Numbered from the stretch's first letter, positions 1-8,132 are shown. The stretch: 64,000 nt of DNA from JAVJUV01 sp047314965 (GCF_047314965.1 NZ_JBLBVK010000058.1:124001-188000); one strand, 5' to 3'. Notes: a model not told the origin generated them from the letters alone. A program made the numbers and translations.

Positions 1-238
1 CCGCAATCAGCTTGCCCTGATCCCAGCCGCCGCCGGCACCATGTATGAAAAGCGCAGGCGGTCCGCTGCCCCAGCGTGAGTACTCGACGGTTCCGAAAGG
101 GGTTTCCAGCACTTGGGCCTCGGATGCGAGCCGCTGGCGGATGCTGTTCAAATCCGAACGATAGGCCCACCAGATCCCGGCAGTCGCCAGAAGACAGCCA
201 AGGATTGCTGCAACTCCGATGCGCCCCCAAGGTGGCAT
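1..238 (-). CDS. alpha/beta-hydrolase family protein, N-terminal part (cut by window edge)
   Basis: The frame opens at an ATG (238-236) and runs off the left edge, leaving 79 residues. A hydrophobic stretch at about residues 6-24 (IGVAAILGCLLATAGIWWAY) looks like a membrane anchor or signal. It is followed at about residues 62-75 by FIHGAGGGWDQG, the HGxGG oxyanion-hole motif that ends strand 3 of alpha/beta hydrolases. The nucleophile and His/Asp lie outside the window, so the substrate cannot be inferred. It is the last visible gene of a minus-strand set with the small membrane protein, the DUF1194 protein and the sulfotransferase, but a gap of 105 bp separates it from them, so it may have its own promoter. 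Confidence 0.72.
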   Translation of the reverse strand, partial: MPPWGRIGVAAILGCLLATAGIWWAYRSDLNSIRQRLASEAQVLETPFGTVEYSRWGSGPPALFIHGAGGGWDQGKLIA

Positions 239-343
239 TCCACGCTCCCGCTTCAGACCGTCTCAGTCCCGTTGTGACGGCGCGTGAATCGCCCGGGCCG
301 ATGCATGGTCAACATAACGTCAAAGAGCCAGGCGCGCCGAGTG

Positions 344-679
344 CTAAACGCCTGCGGCAGCGATGTCGATCATGACGTAATGCCCGTATGTCACAATGGC
401 GATCCACGCGATCAGTGTCAGCCTGAGGGAGTGTCTCGGAGCCTTGCCCGTGAACGCAAGGCCGATCGTCACCAGGATCAGAATCCCGGGGATCATGAGA
501 AGCCAGATCGTCTTGTAATTCTGACCGAAGACGCCGAACGGGTCGTTCCGGACAGTGAGGAAAAAAACCGCGACAGCGAGCAGAGGATAAAGCACCGCGA
601 TCAGGATGTTGATTTTGCGAACCACGGGCTTCTCTGTCTCAATACGGCTTTCCGAGACGTTAGCCCCGGTCGCCGTCAT
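344..679 (-). CDS. small membrane protein of unknown function
   Basis: 111 residues. There are three predicted membrane segments, at about residues 22-43, 58-80 and 88-108, with a short polar N-terminus (MTATGANVSESRIETEKP). No family was recognised. It starts 10 bp after the stop of the DUF1194 gene on the same strand, so the two are very probably co-transcribed with the sulfotransferase upstream. The membrane topology is the only functional clue. Confidence 0.7.
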   Translation of the reverse strand: MTATGANVSESRIETEKPVVRKINILIAVLYPLLAVAVFFLTVRNDPFGVFGQNYKTIWLLMIPGILILVTIGLAFTGKAPRHSLRLTLIAWIAIVTYGHYVMIDIAAAGV

Positions 680-689
680 TCACCAGAGC

Positions 690-1487
690 CTAGGGTTCGC
701 CCCAGATGGATTCCCGCTGCCGGCGCAGTTTTTCCCCGATAAGGCAGTCGTAACCGTCCTCGGTTTGCCCGGTCCGGCCCTGCGCAAGCACGACATCGGG
801 CGGTCCGACAAGTTCCAGTACAAGTTTTCGCCTCACAGCGAGGGGGAAATCGTCCCAGTCGAGTACCGGGATGACGAAGGCGCCAGGGCCACCGACGACG
901 CATTCCCAGTAATAGACGTCGAGATCGTCGATCCCCCAGCGCGAGGTCGAATCCTCGGTCATCAGAGGCAGGCCGTTGACGATCAGGCCCTCTTCAACGG
1001 CGATGTCGCGGGCCTCGGTCACCGGACGGCCATCGTTGTTCGGTCCGTCACCGGATATGTCGATGACCTTCCTCAACCCTTCGAATTCGTTCGACCGGAT
1101 CGACTCGCGGGCATAATCCACCGCGCCCGAGATCGAGGTTCTTCGCATGGCATAGTTGAAGTCCGCCGTCAGTTGCGTCGATACAGCCTCCGCCGCCTCT
1201 CGGCTGTCGATCAGCGTCCAGGGCACGATCTCGCGCTGCAGCCCGTAGCCGGCCCATTCGACGAAAGTAACGGCGATCGAGCCGGTGAAACTGTTCAGAA
1301 TGACGTTCACGACCTCGTCCGAGGTGATGGCCTCGGCATAGCCGCGCCGCTGGATTTCAAGCTCTGCCGGACCCATCGAACGCGAAACGTCGACCATCAA
1401 AGCCAGTTCGACGTCGACTTCTTTCGCCTCGGCAAGCACAGGCCAGGCAATGGCGGCAAGCCCGGCCAAGAGGGCGGCAGACCTCAT
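690..1487 (-). CDS. DUF1194 family secreted von Willebrand A-like protein
   Basis: 265 residues. The N-terminus (RSAALLAGLAAIAWPVLAEA) is a signal peptide, so the protein is predicted to be periplasmic or exported. Residues 33-37 read DVSRS, the DxSxS metal-ion-dependent adhesion site of VWA domains. The rest (DISGDGPNNDGRPV, LPLMTEDSTSRWGIDDLDVYY) matches my memory of the alphaproteobacterial DUF1194 family, whose function is not established. The ATG overlaps the stop of the upstream sulfotransferase by 4 nt (1484-1487), which implies translational coupling. A role in metal-dependent protein binding is an inference from the motif only. Confidence 0.85.
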   Translation of the reverse strand: MRSAALLAGLAAIAWPVLAEAKEVDVELALMVDVSRSMGPAELEIQRRGYAEAITSDEVVNVILNSFTGSIAVTFVEWAGYGLQREIVPWTLIDSREAAEAVSTQLTADFNYAMRRTSISGAVDYARESIRSNEFEGLRKVIDISGDGPNNDGRPVTEARDIAVEEGLIVNGLPLMTEDSTSRWGIDDLDVYYWECVVGGPGAFVIPVLDWDDFPLAVRRKLVLELVGPPDVVLAQGRTGQTEDGYDCLIGEKLRRQRESIWGEP

Positions 1488-2401
1488 GCCGTTCCGTCGG
1501 TCGGCCCGCCCTGTTCAAGCCAGCGTTTCGCCGCTGGTTCCAGTACTTTCGAAGCCACGGCCTCGTAAAGTTCGATCTGCGCCGGTGTCAGCACATCCCG
1601 CCACCGCCCGTTGGTTCCCTTGTTGTAGAAGACAGTCGCGCCTCCCTTGAGCCCGCTGTCATGTCCTTCCAGCGCCTCGGCGTCACGCTTCATGGAGGAA
1701 AACTCGCAAAGCTCTGTGATCCGGTCGAGCATATCGTCCTCGACCTCGATATCGAGATACCGGGCGATCCGCGCGATCTGGCCCCGAAGGTCGGCCTTCA
1801 TGTCGGCATAGTGCAGGAGCAGCACGTTGTCGCGATGCCGTTCCGGCCACCAGGTCTGGGTTTGCCGCATGCAGGACCAGAAGGGATACCCGTCATTCTC
1901 GCCTTCTATCGCGCCGCGCGTGATCCAAAGATCGAAGAAGGTGGAGATGTCGGTGGGCGGCCGGGGCAGGGGGCCGGCTGCGGTGCCGGCGAAGGCCGCG
2001 AACATGTCGTCGCCGAAATTGGTGTAGAAGTTCCAGAGCGACATGAAGACGTCACGCGGATCGCGGCCGACGTGGATGTATTTTGCTTCGGGCCAGATCG
2101 GCAGCCCGTCGAAATACATATGGCTCTTGATCGCGCGGCGGTGAGTCTGCGGCTCCAGTATCGCGAGATGCTCGGCGTGATCCCGGAATGCCTTGTCGAG
2201 CCACGGAGAGACGCCGCCGATATGGCGCACCTCGAGATCCTGGAAGATCAGGTGCAGCACGATGTTCTGGGTCCATGTGGTGCCCGCCTTGTAGGCCGTC
2301 GCCACCACGACATCGCCGGGACGGACCTCGAAATCATCCCAGCGGCTGCTGTCCAGAAGCTGATTGTAGTACCGGCGCGTAGCCGGTTCCGGCGATGCCA
2401 T
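1484..2401 (-). CDS. PAPS-dependent sulfotransferase (Sulfotransfer_1 type)
   Basis: 305 residues, no signal peptide, predicted cytosolic. The elements of the sulfotransferase fold are visible: the 5'-phosphosulfate loop YKAGTTW at 37-43, the likely catalytic histidine in KSHM at 92-95, the 3'-phosphate-binding segment HVGRDPRDVFMSLW at about 110-123, and the C-terminal PAPS contact FYNKGTNGRW at about 260-269. The enzyme would move sulfate from PAPS to a hydroxyl or amine; the acceptor cannot be told. It heads the minus-strand operon with the DUF1194 gene. The window has an APS-type cysH but no APS kinase, so PAPS must be made by genes elsewhere. Confidence 0.9.
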   Translation of the reverse strand: MASPEPATRRYYNQLLDSSRWDDFEVRPGDVVVATAYKAGTTWTQNIVLHLIFQDLEVRHIGGVSPWLDKAFRDHAEHLAILEPQTHRRAIKSHMYFDGLPIWPEAKYIHVGRDPRDVFMSLWNFYTNFGDDMFAAFAGTAAGPLPRPPTDISTFFDLWITRGAIEGENDGYPFWSCMRQTQTWWPERHRDNVLLLHYADMKADLRGQIARIARYLDIEVEDDMLDRITELCEFSSMKRDAEALEGHDSGLKGGATVFYNKGTNGRWRDVLTPAQIELYEAVASKVLEPAAKRWLEQGGPTDGTA

Positions 2402-2516
2402 CGTTCCTACCCCCGACTGACCATATGCCTGGCCATCCTAACAAATCGCAGCGCAACCGCGAAGCCGGGAAATCGAACGGGGCCAGAGCCCCCTTACGGA
2501 CGTCCCGCTGCAGAGG

Positions 2517-2615
2517 CTTCACGAGGTTGCTGAAGCAGGTGGAACAGTGCCCGAGGGAGAGGACCTTGGCGCCGATGAGGCCATCACGCTCCTGGTCCGC
2601 CATGACTCCGGCATG
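2517..2615 (-). pseudogene. decayed fragment of a dnaB 3' end
   Basis: Bases from 2517 align without gaps for at least 72 nt with the 3' end of intact dnaB from 4021, at about 70% identity by eye (38 of the first 54). The minus-strand translation GLIGAKVLSLG...FSNLVKP mirrors DnaB GPIGTVELSFE...FGNLVKP, including the C-terminal NLVKP. The frame then runs past the expected end of DnaB, and no start or helicase core lies upstream, so this is a remnant. It sits on the same strand as dnaB and about 1.5 kb away, with the DUF1127 and HxlR genes between. See findings. Confidence 0.6.
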
Positions 2616-2738
2616 AGACGCGGTTTCCTGAAATCAGGTTCACCATAGCGAAAGGGCGGCTTTCTTGCCCTTTCCGGAAACGTTTCAGCGCCGACGCTGG
2701 TTGTTGCGGCGACTCCAATGTCAATCCTCTTGAAAAGA

Positions 2739-3011
2739 TTACCAGTTACCCAGCCTGCTTTCTCGGATTTCGTCCAATCCCCAAGTGCCATCGGAATTGC
2801 CGGCCTGGTAGGCCATCAACGTCACATCGTGCTTGGTAAGTCCGAAGTCACGAAGCTGGGCTTCCGACAAGGCGTCCAAGGACCTTCTGACCTGTATGCG
2901 CGTCATGAACCCTGTTAGGGTCTGTTTTGCCTTCTCGTACGCCCTCACGATGAGAGAAGACGAAAAGCGGGTGCCGTGAACGTTTAGGGTCACGTATCGG
3001 GGACGAGCCAT
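2739..3011 (-). CDS. DUF1127 family small protein
   Basis: 90 residues. The C-terminal half carries the YjiS/DUF1127 pattern (SLDALSEAQLRDFGLTKHDV), the Arg-rich LsxrxLrDiGlsrxdi motif common in Rhodobacteraceae. In alphaproteobacteria such proteins have been linked to RNA turnover and phosphate/carbon metabolism, but the role of this one is unknown. A good ribosome site (AAGGAGCAAATATC) precedes the ATG. It is divergent from the HxlR regulator, and the 180-bp gap between them holds a perfect inverted repeat, so it is a candidate target of that regulator. Confidence 0.8.
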   Translation of the reverse strand: MARPRYVTLNVHGTRFSSSLIVRAYEKAKQTLTGFMTRIQVRRSLDALSEAQLRDFGLTKHDVTLMAYQAGNSDGTWGLDEIRESRLGNW

Positions 3012-3106
3012 GATATTTGCTCCTTGCTTGCACTCATTTATTCAGAGCGTGCAGGCAAGATGGCATTCATGGCAGCTCGTCGGGCAGTGTAGAAAGTGAA
3101 CCACCT

Positions 3107-3127
3107 CCAGTACAATAAGTGTACTGG
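3107..3127. promoter_or_regulatory. inverted repeat CCAGTACA-N5-TGTACTGG, candidate HxlR operator
   Basis: A perfect 8-bp inverted repeat with a 5-nt spacer (ATAAG), centred 75 bp upstream of the HxlR ATG and about 105 bp upstream of the DUF1127 ATG. HxlR regulators bind as dimers to such palindromes in divergent promoters. Assignment to this regulator is inferred from position. Confidence 0.5.
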
Positions 3128-3191
3128 TCGCTGCTTGACCTGATGCGCTAGCATTCTCCCTGGACACGCAAAGAGAACGCGAGGTGTGACC

Positions 3192-3890
3192 ATGTCGAAG
3201 CCATACGGGCTTTTTTGTCCTACGTCCAAAGCCTGCGAAGTGCTCAACCCAAGGTGGACGATTCAGATTCTCGGCGAGCTCTGGGCGGGATCGACGCGCT
3301 TTAACGACATTCGCCGCGGTTTGCCCGGAATATCTCCAACGCTGTTGACACGTCGTCTCAAGGAAATGCAGGAGAACGGGTTGGTTGAGCGCATAGAGGA
3401 TCGTGCCTCCGGAGCAATTGACTATGTCCGCACCGAAAAGGCGGCAGAACTCGACCCGATATTGCAAGGTCTGGCGAGATGGGCTCAGCGCCATATCGCC
3501 GCGGAAATTGCTCTGGAGGATCGCGATGCGGACGTACTGATGTGGACGCTGCAAAAGCGCATCGTAGCCGAGGAGTTGCCACAGCGCAGGATAGTGATCC
3601 GTTTCAACTTCTCGGATGCGACGTCTCCTGCGTCGACCTATTGGCTATTGGTTGTCCCAAATTCGCCTGTGGAGCTTTGCGCGTCTGATCCCGGGTTTGA
3701 CGTGGACCTATATGTCGAGACTGCGGTGTCGGCACTTACCGGAATATACCTGGGGCGCAGTACGATTGATCGCGAGAGCGACCGGGGCCGGTTTTTCATG
3801 GTGGGCGACGCCATGCTCGAGAAAACGATCCCAAAATGGTTCAAAATCAGTATGTACGCCGACGTCGCGGACATCGCTCGAGTAGATTGA
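3192..3890 (+). CDS. HxlR family winged-helix transcriptional regulator
   Basis: 232 residues from the ATG at 3192, which has GAGG 7 nt upstream; a GTG lies 6 nt earlier. Residues about 8-105 form the HxlR winged helix (CEVLNPRWTIQILGELW, LPGISPTLLTRRLKEMQENG, VRTEKAAELDPIL). A further ~120 residues follow, longer than the usual ~110-residue HxlR protein, and may be a ligand or dimerisation domain. HxlR proteins commonly sense aldehydes, quinones or redox stress; the signal here is unknown. The gene is less GC-rich than its neighbours, consistent with an accessory segment. Confidence 0.88.
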   Translation: MSKPYGLFCPTSKACEVLNPRWTIQILGELWAGSTRFNDIRRGLPGISPTLLTRRLKEMQENGLVERIEDRASGAIDYVRTEKAAELDPILQGLARWAQRHIAAEIALEDRDADVLMWTLQKRIVAEELPQRRIVIRFNFSDATSPASTYWLLVVPNSPVELCASDPGFDVDLYVETAVSALTGIYLGRSTIDRESDRGRFFMVGDAMLEKTIPKWFKISMYADVADIARVD

Positions 3891-3987
3891 TCGACCACGT
3901 TACTGCATGTATCGGGTTGCGATACAGAAACGCCTTTTGAATTTGTCGATGCTCTCGGCCCGGTCCCGAAAGCCCGACGCTTATCCC

Positions 3988-5481
3988 TCAGAACCCGTCG
4001 CCGCCGCCCTGCTGCCAGGGCTTCACGAGATTGCCGAAGCGCGTGAAGCGGCCCTCGAAGGAGAGTTCCACGGTGCCGATGGGGCCATGGCGCTGCTTGC
4101 CGATAATCACTTCGGCGCGGCCGTGAAGACGTTCCATCTCCTCCTGCCACTTTGCCATGGCCTCCAGATCGTGATCGCCGGGTTTCTCCCGTTCCTTGTA
4201 GTATTCCTCGCGGAACACGAACATCACGACATCGGCGTCCTGCTCGATAGAGCCCGATTCACGTAGATCCGACAGTTGCGGGCGTTTGTCCTCGCGGTTC
4301 TCGACCTGTCGCGACAACTGCGACAGTGCGATCACCGGAATATCCAGTTCCTTGGCGATGGCCTTGAGACCTTGCGTGATCTCCGAGACCTCGTTCACCC
4401 GGCTGTCCTTGGCCGTCGCGGGCCGGACCAGCTGGAGATAGTCGATGATCAGCACGTCAAGCCCATGCTCGCGCTTCAGGCGCCGGGCGCGGGCGGCCAG
4501 CTGCGAGATGGGCAGGGCGGGCGTGTCGTCGATATAGAGCGGGCAGGCCTCGAGCGCCTTCGCGGCTTCGACGAAGCGGCGGAACTCGGCTTCGGTCATG
4601 TCGCCGCGCCGGATCTGCTCGGATGGCACTTCGGCGGCTTCCGAGAGGATCCGCGCGGCCAGCTGTTCGGCGCTCATTTCCAGCGAATAGAAGCCTACCA
4701 CGCCCCCATCGATAGCCCCCTCGCCGCCATCGGGCAAGCGGCCGCGCTTGTAGGCCTTGGCGATGTTGAAGGCGATGTTCGTGGCCAGCGACGTCTTGCC
4801 CATCGAGGGACGCCCGGCAAGGATCAGAAGATCCGAGCGATGCAGGCCGCCCAGCTTCTTGTCCATGTCGGTCAGCCCGGTCGAGACACCCGCCAGGCCA
4901 CCATCCCGCTGGTATGCCGCGTTGGCGACGTTGACGGCATCGGTGACCGCTTTGAGGAAGGACTGAAATCCGCTTGACGTGGTTCCGGCCTCGCCAAGCT
5001 TGTACAGCGCCTGTTCGGCTTCGACGATCTGTTCCTTGGGTTCGTTCGCGACCTCGACCTTCTGGGCCTTCGAGACGATCTCGCGGCCAAGCTCCATCAG
5101 CTTCCGCCGGATCGCGAGGTCGTAGATCATCTGCGCATAGTCGCGCGCGGCGAAAGAACTGATCGCGGCGCCCGCAAGGCGGACCAGATAGGCCGCTCCA
5201 CCCAACTCCTTCAGTCCGGGATCGTCCTCGAGGAACGCCTTCAGCGTCACCGGCGAGGCCAGCGCGTTCTTGGCGATCCGACTCGCCGCGACCTCGTAGA
5301 TTCGCGCATGAACGGGGTCGTAGAAATGGCTCTCGTTGATCACGCCGGCCACGCGATCATAGATATCGTTATTGGTCAGAATCGCGCCCAGAAGCTGTTG
5401 TTCCGCTTCGATATTATGTGGCACTGTCTCGGTCTCGGCGGTCATGTCGCCAGCCGGTTTCATGCGAGCGATTTCGCTCAT
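3988..5481 (-). CDS. dnaB: replicative DNA helicase DnaB
   Basis: 497 residues from the ATG at 5481, preceded by GAGGGCAGGA; an in-frame GTG at 5517 is less likely. DnaB is the hexameric helicase that unwinds DNA at the replication fork and recruits primase. The N-terminal domain starts at VPHNIEAEQQLLGAIL. The RecA-like C-terminal domain has Walker A GRPSMGKTSLA, Walker B DVLIIDYLQLV, the SQLSRQVE motif and the arginine-finger region VMFVFREEYY. Length and order are normal. Its 126-bp upstream region contains two DnaA-box-like sequences. The dnaB fragment at 2517-2615 is a separate remnant. Confidence 0.97.
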   Translation of the reverse strand: MSEIARMKPAGDMTAETETVPHNIEAEQQLLGAILTNNDIYDRVAGVINESHFYDPVHARIYEVAASRIAKNALASPVTLKAFLEDDPGLKELGGAAYLVRLAGAAISSFAARDYAQMIYDLAIRRKLMELGREIVSKAQKVEVANEPKEQIVEAEQALYKLGEAGTTSSGFQSFLKAVTDAVNVANAAYQRDGGLAGVSTGLTDMDKKLGGLHRSDLLILAGRPSMGKTSLATNIAFNIAKAYKRGRLPDGGEGAIDGGVVGFYSLEMSAEQLAARILSEAAEVPSEQIRRGDMTEAEFRRFVEAAKALEACPLYIDDTPALPISQLAARARRLKREHGLDVLIIDYLQLVRPATAKDSRVNEVSEITQGLKAIAKELDIPVIALSQLSRQVENREDKRPQLSDLRESGSIEQDADVVMFVFREEYYKEREKPGDHDLEAMAKWQEEMERLHGRAEVIIGKQRHGPIGTVELSFEGRFTRFGNLVKPWQQGGGDGF

Positions 5482-5557
5482 TCCTGCCCTCTTTTTCTTG
5501 TACCGTCCCCTGCGCACTCCATACGCGCCGCGGCCTTACAGGTCTATCTGGAAATCC

Positions 5558-5577
5558 TGTGGATCACCTGTGGACAA
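5558..5577. promoter_or_regulatory. two tandem DnaA-box-like sequences upstream of dnaB
   Basis: TGTGGATCA (5558-5566) and TGTGGACAA (5569-5577) each differ by one base from TGTGGATAA, the reverse complement of the DnaA box TTATCCACA. They form an 11-bp-spaced direct repeat of CCTGTGGA, about one helical turn, roughly 80-95 bp before the dnaB ATG. Binding is not shown. Confidence 0.35.
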
Positions 5578-5644
5578 CTCGATTTCCCCATCATCTTGGG
5601 GTCAGGCGGGCCTTCGGGTCAACATGAAGTGGTTCAATCGCACA

Positions 5645-6322
5645 CTATTTTTTGCGCGCCTCTTGCCAGGGGCGCGGCGCGCGCAGGAAGTTCTCGACTT
5701 CGCTCAGGGTTTCGGCATCGAAGCGTTCGCCCTCGCGCGCAGCTTCCAGCACGTCCCACCATGTGCACAGATGGTGCAAGTGGACGCCGTGGGCCGCCAG
5801 CGTGTCGATCGTCTCTGGAAAGATGCCGTAGTAGAAGATCACGGCGGTATGCCCGCAAGTGGCCCCGGTCTCGCGGATCGCGTCGACGAATGACAGTTTC
5901 GAGCCGCCGTCGGTCGTCAGATCCTCCACAAGAAGAACCCGCTGTCCCTCGGTCATCACGCCTTCGATCCGGGCATTCCGGCCATAGCCCTTGGGCTTCT
6001 TCCTGACATAGGTCATCGGCAGCGCCAGGCGTTCGGCGACCATGGCGGCAAAGGGAATGCCCGCGGTCTCGCCGCCCGCGATGTTGTCGAAGGCTTCGAA
6101 GCCAGCCTCGCGCATCACGGTCACCGCCATGAAATCCATCAGCGTGGCCCGGATGCGGGGAAAGGAGATCAGCTTGCGGCAATCGATATAGGTGGGCGAG
6201 GGCAACCCGGAGGCCAGCGTGAACGGGTCTTTCGCGTTAAAATGCACCGCGCCGACTTCGAGGAGCATATTCGCCGAAAGGCGGGCGATCTCTTGCTTGT
6301 CGGGAAAGCTGGTGGGGATCAT
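5645..6322 (-). CDS. pyrE: orotate phosphoribosyltransferase
   Basis: 225 residues. It converts orotate and PRPP to orotidine 5'-monophosphate in pyrimidine synthesis, in the cytosol. The PRPP-binding motif VLLVEDLTTDGGSK is seen near residue 130, with the PyrE signatures GLPSPTYIDCRKLISFP and FDNIAGGETAGIPFA (about residues 40-90). The catalytic-loop lysines lie in VRKKPKGYGRNARIEG. The ATG at 6322 has GGAG upstream. It lies downstream of pyrC on the same strand, but a dispersed hairpin element fills the 91-bp gap, so the two pathway enzymes may be only partly co-expressed. Confidence 0.95.
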   Translation of the reverse strand: MIPTSFPDKQEIARLSANMLLEVGAVHFNAKDPFTLASGLPSPTYIDCRKLISFPRIRATLMDFMAVTVMREAGFEAFDNIAGGETAGIPFAAMVAERLALPMTYVRKKPKGYGRNARIEGVMTEGQRVLLVEDLTTDGGSKLSFVDAIRETGATCGHTAVIFYYGIFPETIDTLAAHGVHLHHLCTWWDVLEAAREGERFDAETLSEVENFLRAPRPWQEARKK

Positions 6323-6340
6323 CTCGGCGGCTCCTGTCTT

Positions 6341-6412
6341 CTTCTTTTCGAAAATACTCCGGGGGTCCGGGGGCAGCGCCCCCGGCGGATCGGTGCGCGC
6401 AGCGCACCGATC
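6341..6412 (+). repeat. dispersed REP-like hairpin element, copy 1
   Basis: The head TTCTTTTCGAAAATACTCC is followed by two perfect hairpins. The first is CCGGGGGC-AGC-GCCCCCGG (6367-6385), with 8-bp arms. The second is GATCGGTGCGC-GCA-GCGCACCGATC (6388-6412), with 11-bp arms. It lies directly after the pyrC stop. Related copies are at 32835, 49025 and 63693. Confidence 0.75.
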
Positions 6413-6413
6413 A

Positions 6414-7451
6414 TCACGTCACTCTCCAATGGACCGGCCGGCCGGGGTTGAAAACGCTCACGGGTCCCGCGCCGGTTTCGATCTTCGCGGGGATGTCGAT
6501 CGGCGCGCCCCTGGTCAGCGTGATCCGCTCCTCGTTCACAGGCACTCCGTAGAAGGCCGGTCCGTTCAGCGAGGTGAACGCCTCCAGCCGGTCGAGCGCG
6601 TCCGCCTCGTCGAAAATCTCCGCAAGGCAGGACAGGGCGACCGGGGCGGTAAAGCAACCGGCAGCGCAGCATTCGGCCTCTTTCGCGTGGGTCGGATGCG
6701 GCGCGCTGTCGGTGCCGAGGAAAAAGCGCGGCGAGCCGCCTGTCGCGGCCTCGACCAGTTTCGGGCGGTGTGTGCCGCGCTTGAGGATCGGAAGACAGTA
6801 GAGATGCGGGCGCATGCCGCCCACCAGCATGTCGTTGCGGTCCAGCATCAGGTGCTGAACGGTGATCGTCGCGGCCAGTGTCTCGTCGCCCTCGGCGGCA
6901 TATGCTGCGGCCTCTGCGGTGGTAATGTGTTCCATGACAACCCGCAGCCCGGGGGTTGCCCGGCGGATCGGGTCAAGCACCTCGTCGATGAAGACGGCTT
7001 CGCGGTCGAAAATGTCGATTTCGCGCCGGGTGACCTCACCATGCACACAGAGCGGCAGCCCGATCTCCGCCATGCGCTCCAGCACCGGCCGGACCTTGTC
7101 GAAGTCGCGCACGCCCGAGGCCGAATTCGTGGTGGCACCTGCCGGGTACAGCTTGACCGCCTTCACCAGCCCGCTTTCCGCGGCGGCTGCGACGTCTTCG
7201 GGATCGGTGTCCTCGGTCAGGTAGAGCGTCATCAGCGGTTCGAAGGTCATGCCGTCGGGCAGGGCGGCGAGGATGCGCTCGCGGTAGGCCGCTGCCTCGG
7301 CGCCCGTCACGACCGGCGGCACGAGGTTCGGCATGACGATGGCCCGTGCGAAATGGCGGGCGGTCCAGGGAAGGACACCCTCCAGCATCGCACCATCGCG
7401 CAGGTGGAGGTGCCAGTCATCGGGGCGGCGGATCGTGAGGCTCTCGGTCAT
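6414..7451 (-). CDS. pyrC: dihydroorotase, short (type II, E. coli-like) class
   Basis: 345 residues. It cyclises N-carbamoyl-L-aspartate to dihydroorotate. Zinc-ligand motifs are clear: DWHLHLRDG near the N-terminus, the carboxylated-lysine region VKLYPAGATTNS at about residue 100, LCVHGE at about 137, MEHITT at about 175 and GTDSAPH at about 245. Length and motif spacing match the E. coli-type homodimer. AGAGGAACCAC precedes the ATG. It is encoded just upstream of pyrE with a hairpin element between. The divergent small membrane protein starts 95 bp away. Confidence 0.95.
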   Translation of the reverse strand: MTESLTIRRPDDWHLHLRDGAMLEGVLPWTARHFARAIVMPNLVPPVVTGAEAAAYRERILAALPDGMTFEPLMTLYLTEDTDPEDVAAAAESGLVKAVKLYPAGATTNSASGVRDFDKVRPVLERMAEIGLPLCVHGEVTRREIDIFDREAVFIDEVLDPIRRATPGLRVVMEHITTAEAAAYAAEGDETLAATITVQHLMLDRNDMLVGGMRPHLYCLPILKRGTHRPKLVEAATGGSPRFFLGTDSAPHPTHAKEAECCAAGCFTAPVALSCLAEIFDEADALDRLEAFTSLNGPAFYGVPVNEERITLTRGAPIDIPAKIETGAGPVSVFNPGRPVHWRVT

Positions 7452-7546
7452 GTGGTTCCTCTACCGGATCGCGCGGGGGCTTGCCAGAGGTGGAGGGCTC
7501 GGGACAGACTGGAGGCGGCGAGACGACGAACGGCTTGGAGCAAGAC

Positions 7547-7834
7547 ATGTTTGGCACTTTCATTCTCGGGCTGGCGGCGGGTTGGGTCGCGCCCTATGCG
7601 GAGCCGCGGATAAAGGCCGCGCTTGACGGAATTCTTCTGGACGACACTCCGATCGCACCGAAGGAGATGGCTCTATTGTCGTTCGCGGTCTGTTTGCTGG
7701 GTGCGGCGATTCTGTCGATGCTCGTCGCAGAGCCCCATGCGGCGCCACTGGCGCTGGGCGCTGTTGCCGGCGTTTTCGGGCCAAAGCTGATCGAGAAATG
7801 GCGCACCGGCAAGCGGCCCGATTACGACAGCTGA
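7547..7834 (+). CDS. small two-helix membrane protein of unknown function
   Basis: 95 residues from the ATG at 7547, chosen because GGAG lies 6 nt upstream; an in-frame start 66 bp earlier would overlap the pyrC promoter. The protein is mostly hydrophobic, with segments at about residues 3-18 (TFILGLAAGWVAPY) and 42-82 (LLSFAVCLLGAAILSMLVA, LALGAVAGVFGPKLIEKW). The family was not recognised. It is a single gene divergent from pyrC. Confidence 0.6.
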   Translation: MFGTFILGLAAGWVAPYAEPRIKAALDGILLDDTPIAPKEMALLSFAVCLLGAAILSMLVAEPHAAPLALGAVAGVFGPKLIEKWRTGKRPDYDS

Positions 7835-7961
7835 AGACGCACGCTCCCAGCCGAGTTATGCAGCGCCGCCATGGCGGGTATGCTGAACCGGTGCTTGTCC
7901 GGCGTTCATATTCTGCCCATTTATCGGGCAATTCTGAAACGCATGTACACTGGAGTTACCC

Positions 7962-8120
7962 ATGGCGTCCCCCGCTTGGCTTGCTGGTTTCCTGGCCGCG
8001 TTCGGCCCGAGTGCCCGCTATCACGACCTGTTTTCCCTGAGCGACCGTGAATTGGCTCGGCGCGGCTATGACCGTGCCGGATTGCAGCGCAGCTTTATCG
8101 CAAGCCTTGGTGGCTACTGA
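7962..8120 (+). CDS. short DUF1127-like protein
   Basis: 52 residues, ATG 7962 to TGA 8118-8120, with TGGAG 7 nt before the ATG. The segment LFSLSDRELARRGYDRAGLQR resembles the DUF1127/YjiS core (LSDRELAdiGldRadI). Short proteins of this sort are common and often missed in Rhodobacteraceae. It may be a relative of the DUF1127 protein at 2739-3011. Function unknown. Confidence 0.62.
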   Translation: MASPAWLAGFLAAFGPSARYHDLFSLSDRELARRGYDRAGLQRSFIASLGGY

Positions 8121-8132
8121 GCCGCCGAGAGC

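Noticed and set aside
2650..2674. Terminator after the DUF1127 gene
   Set aside because: GAAAGGGC/GCCCTTTC has an 8-bp stem but a 9-nt loop and no T-run on either strand.
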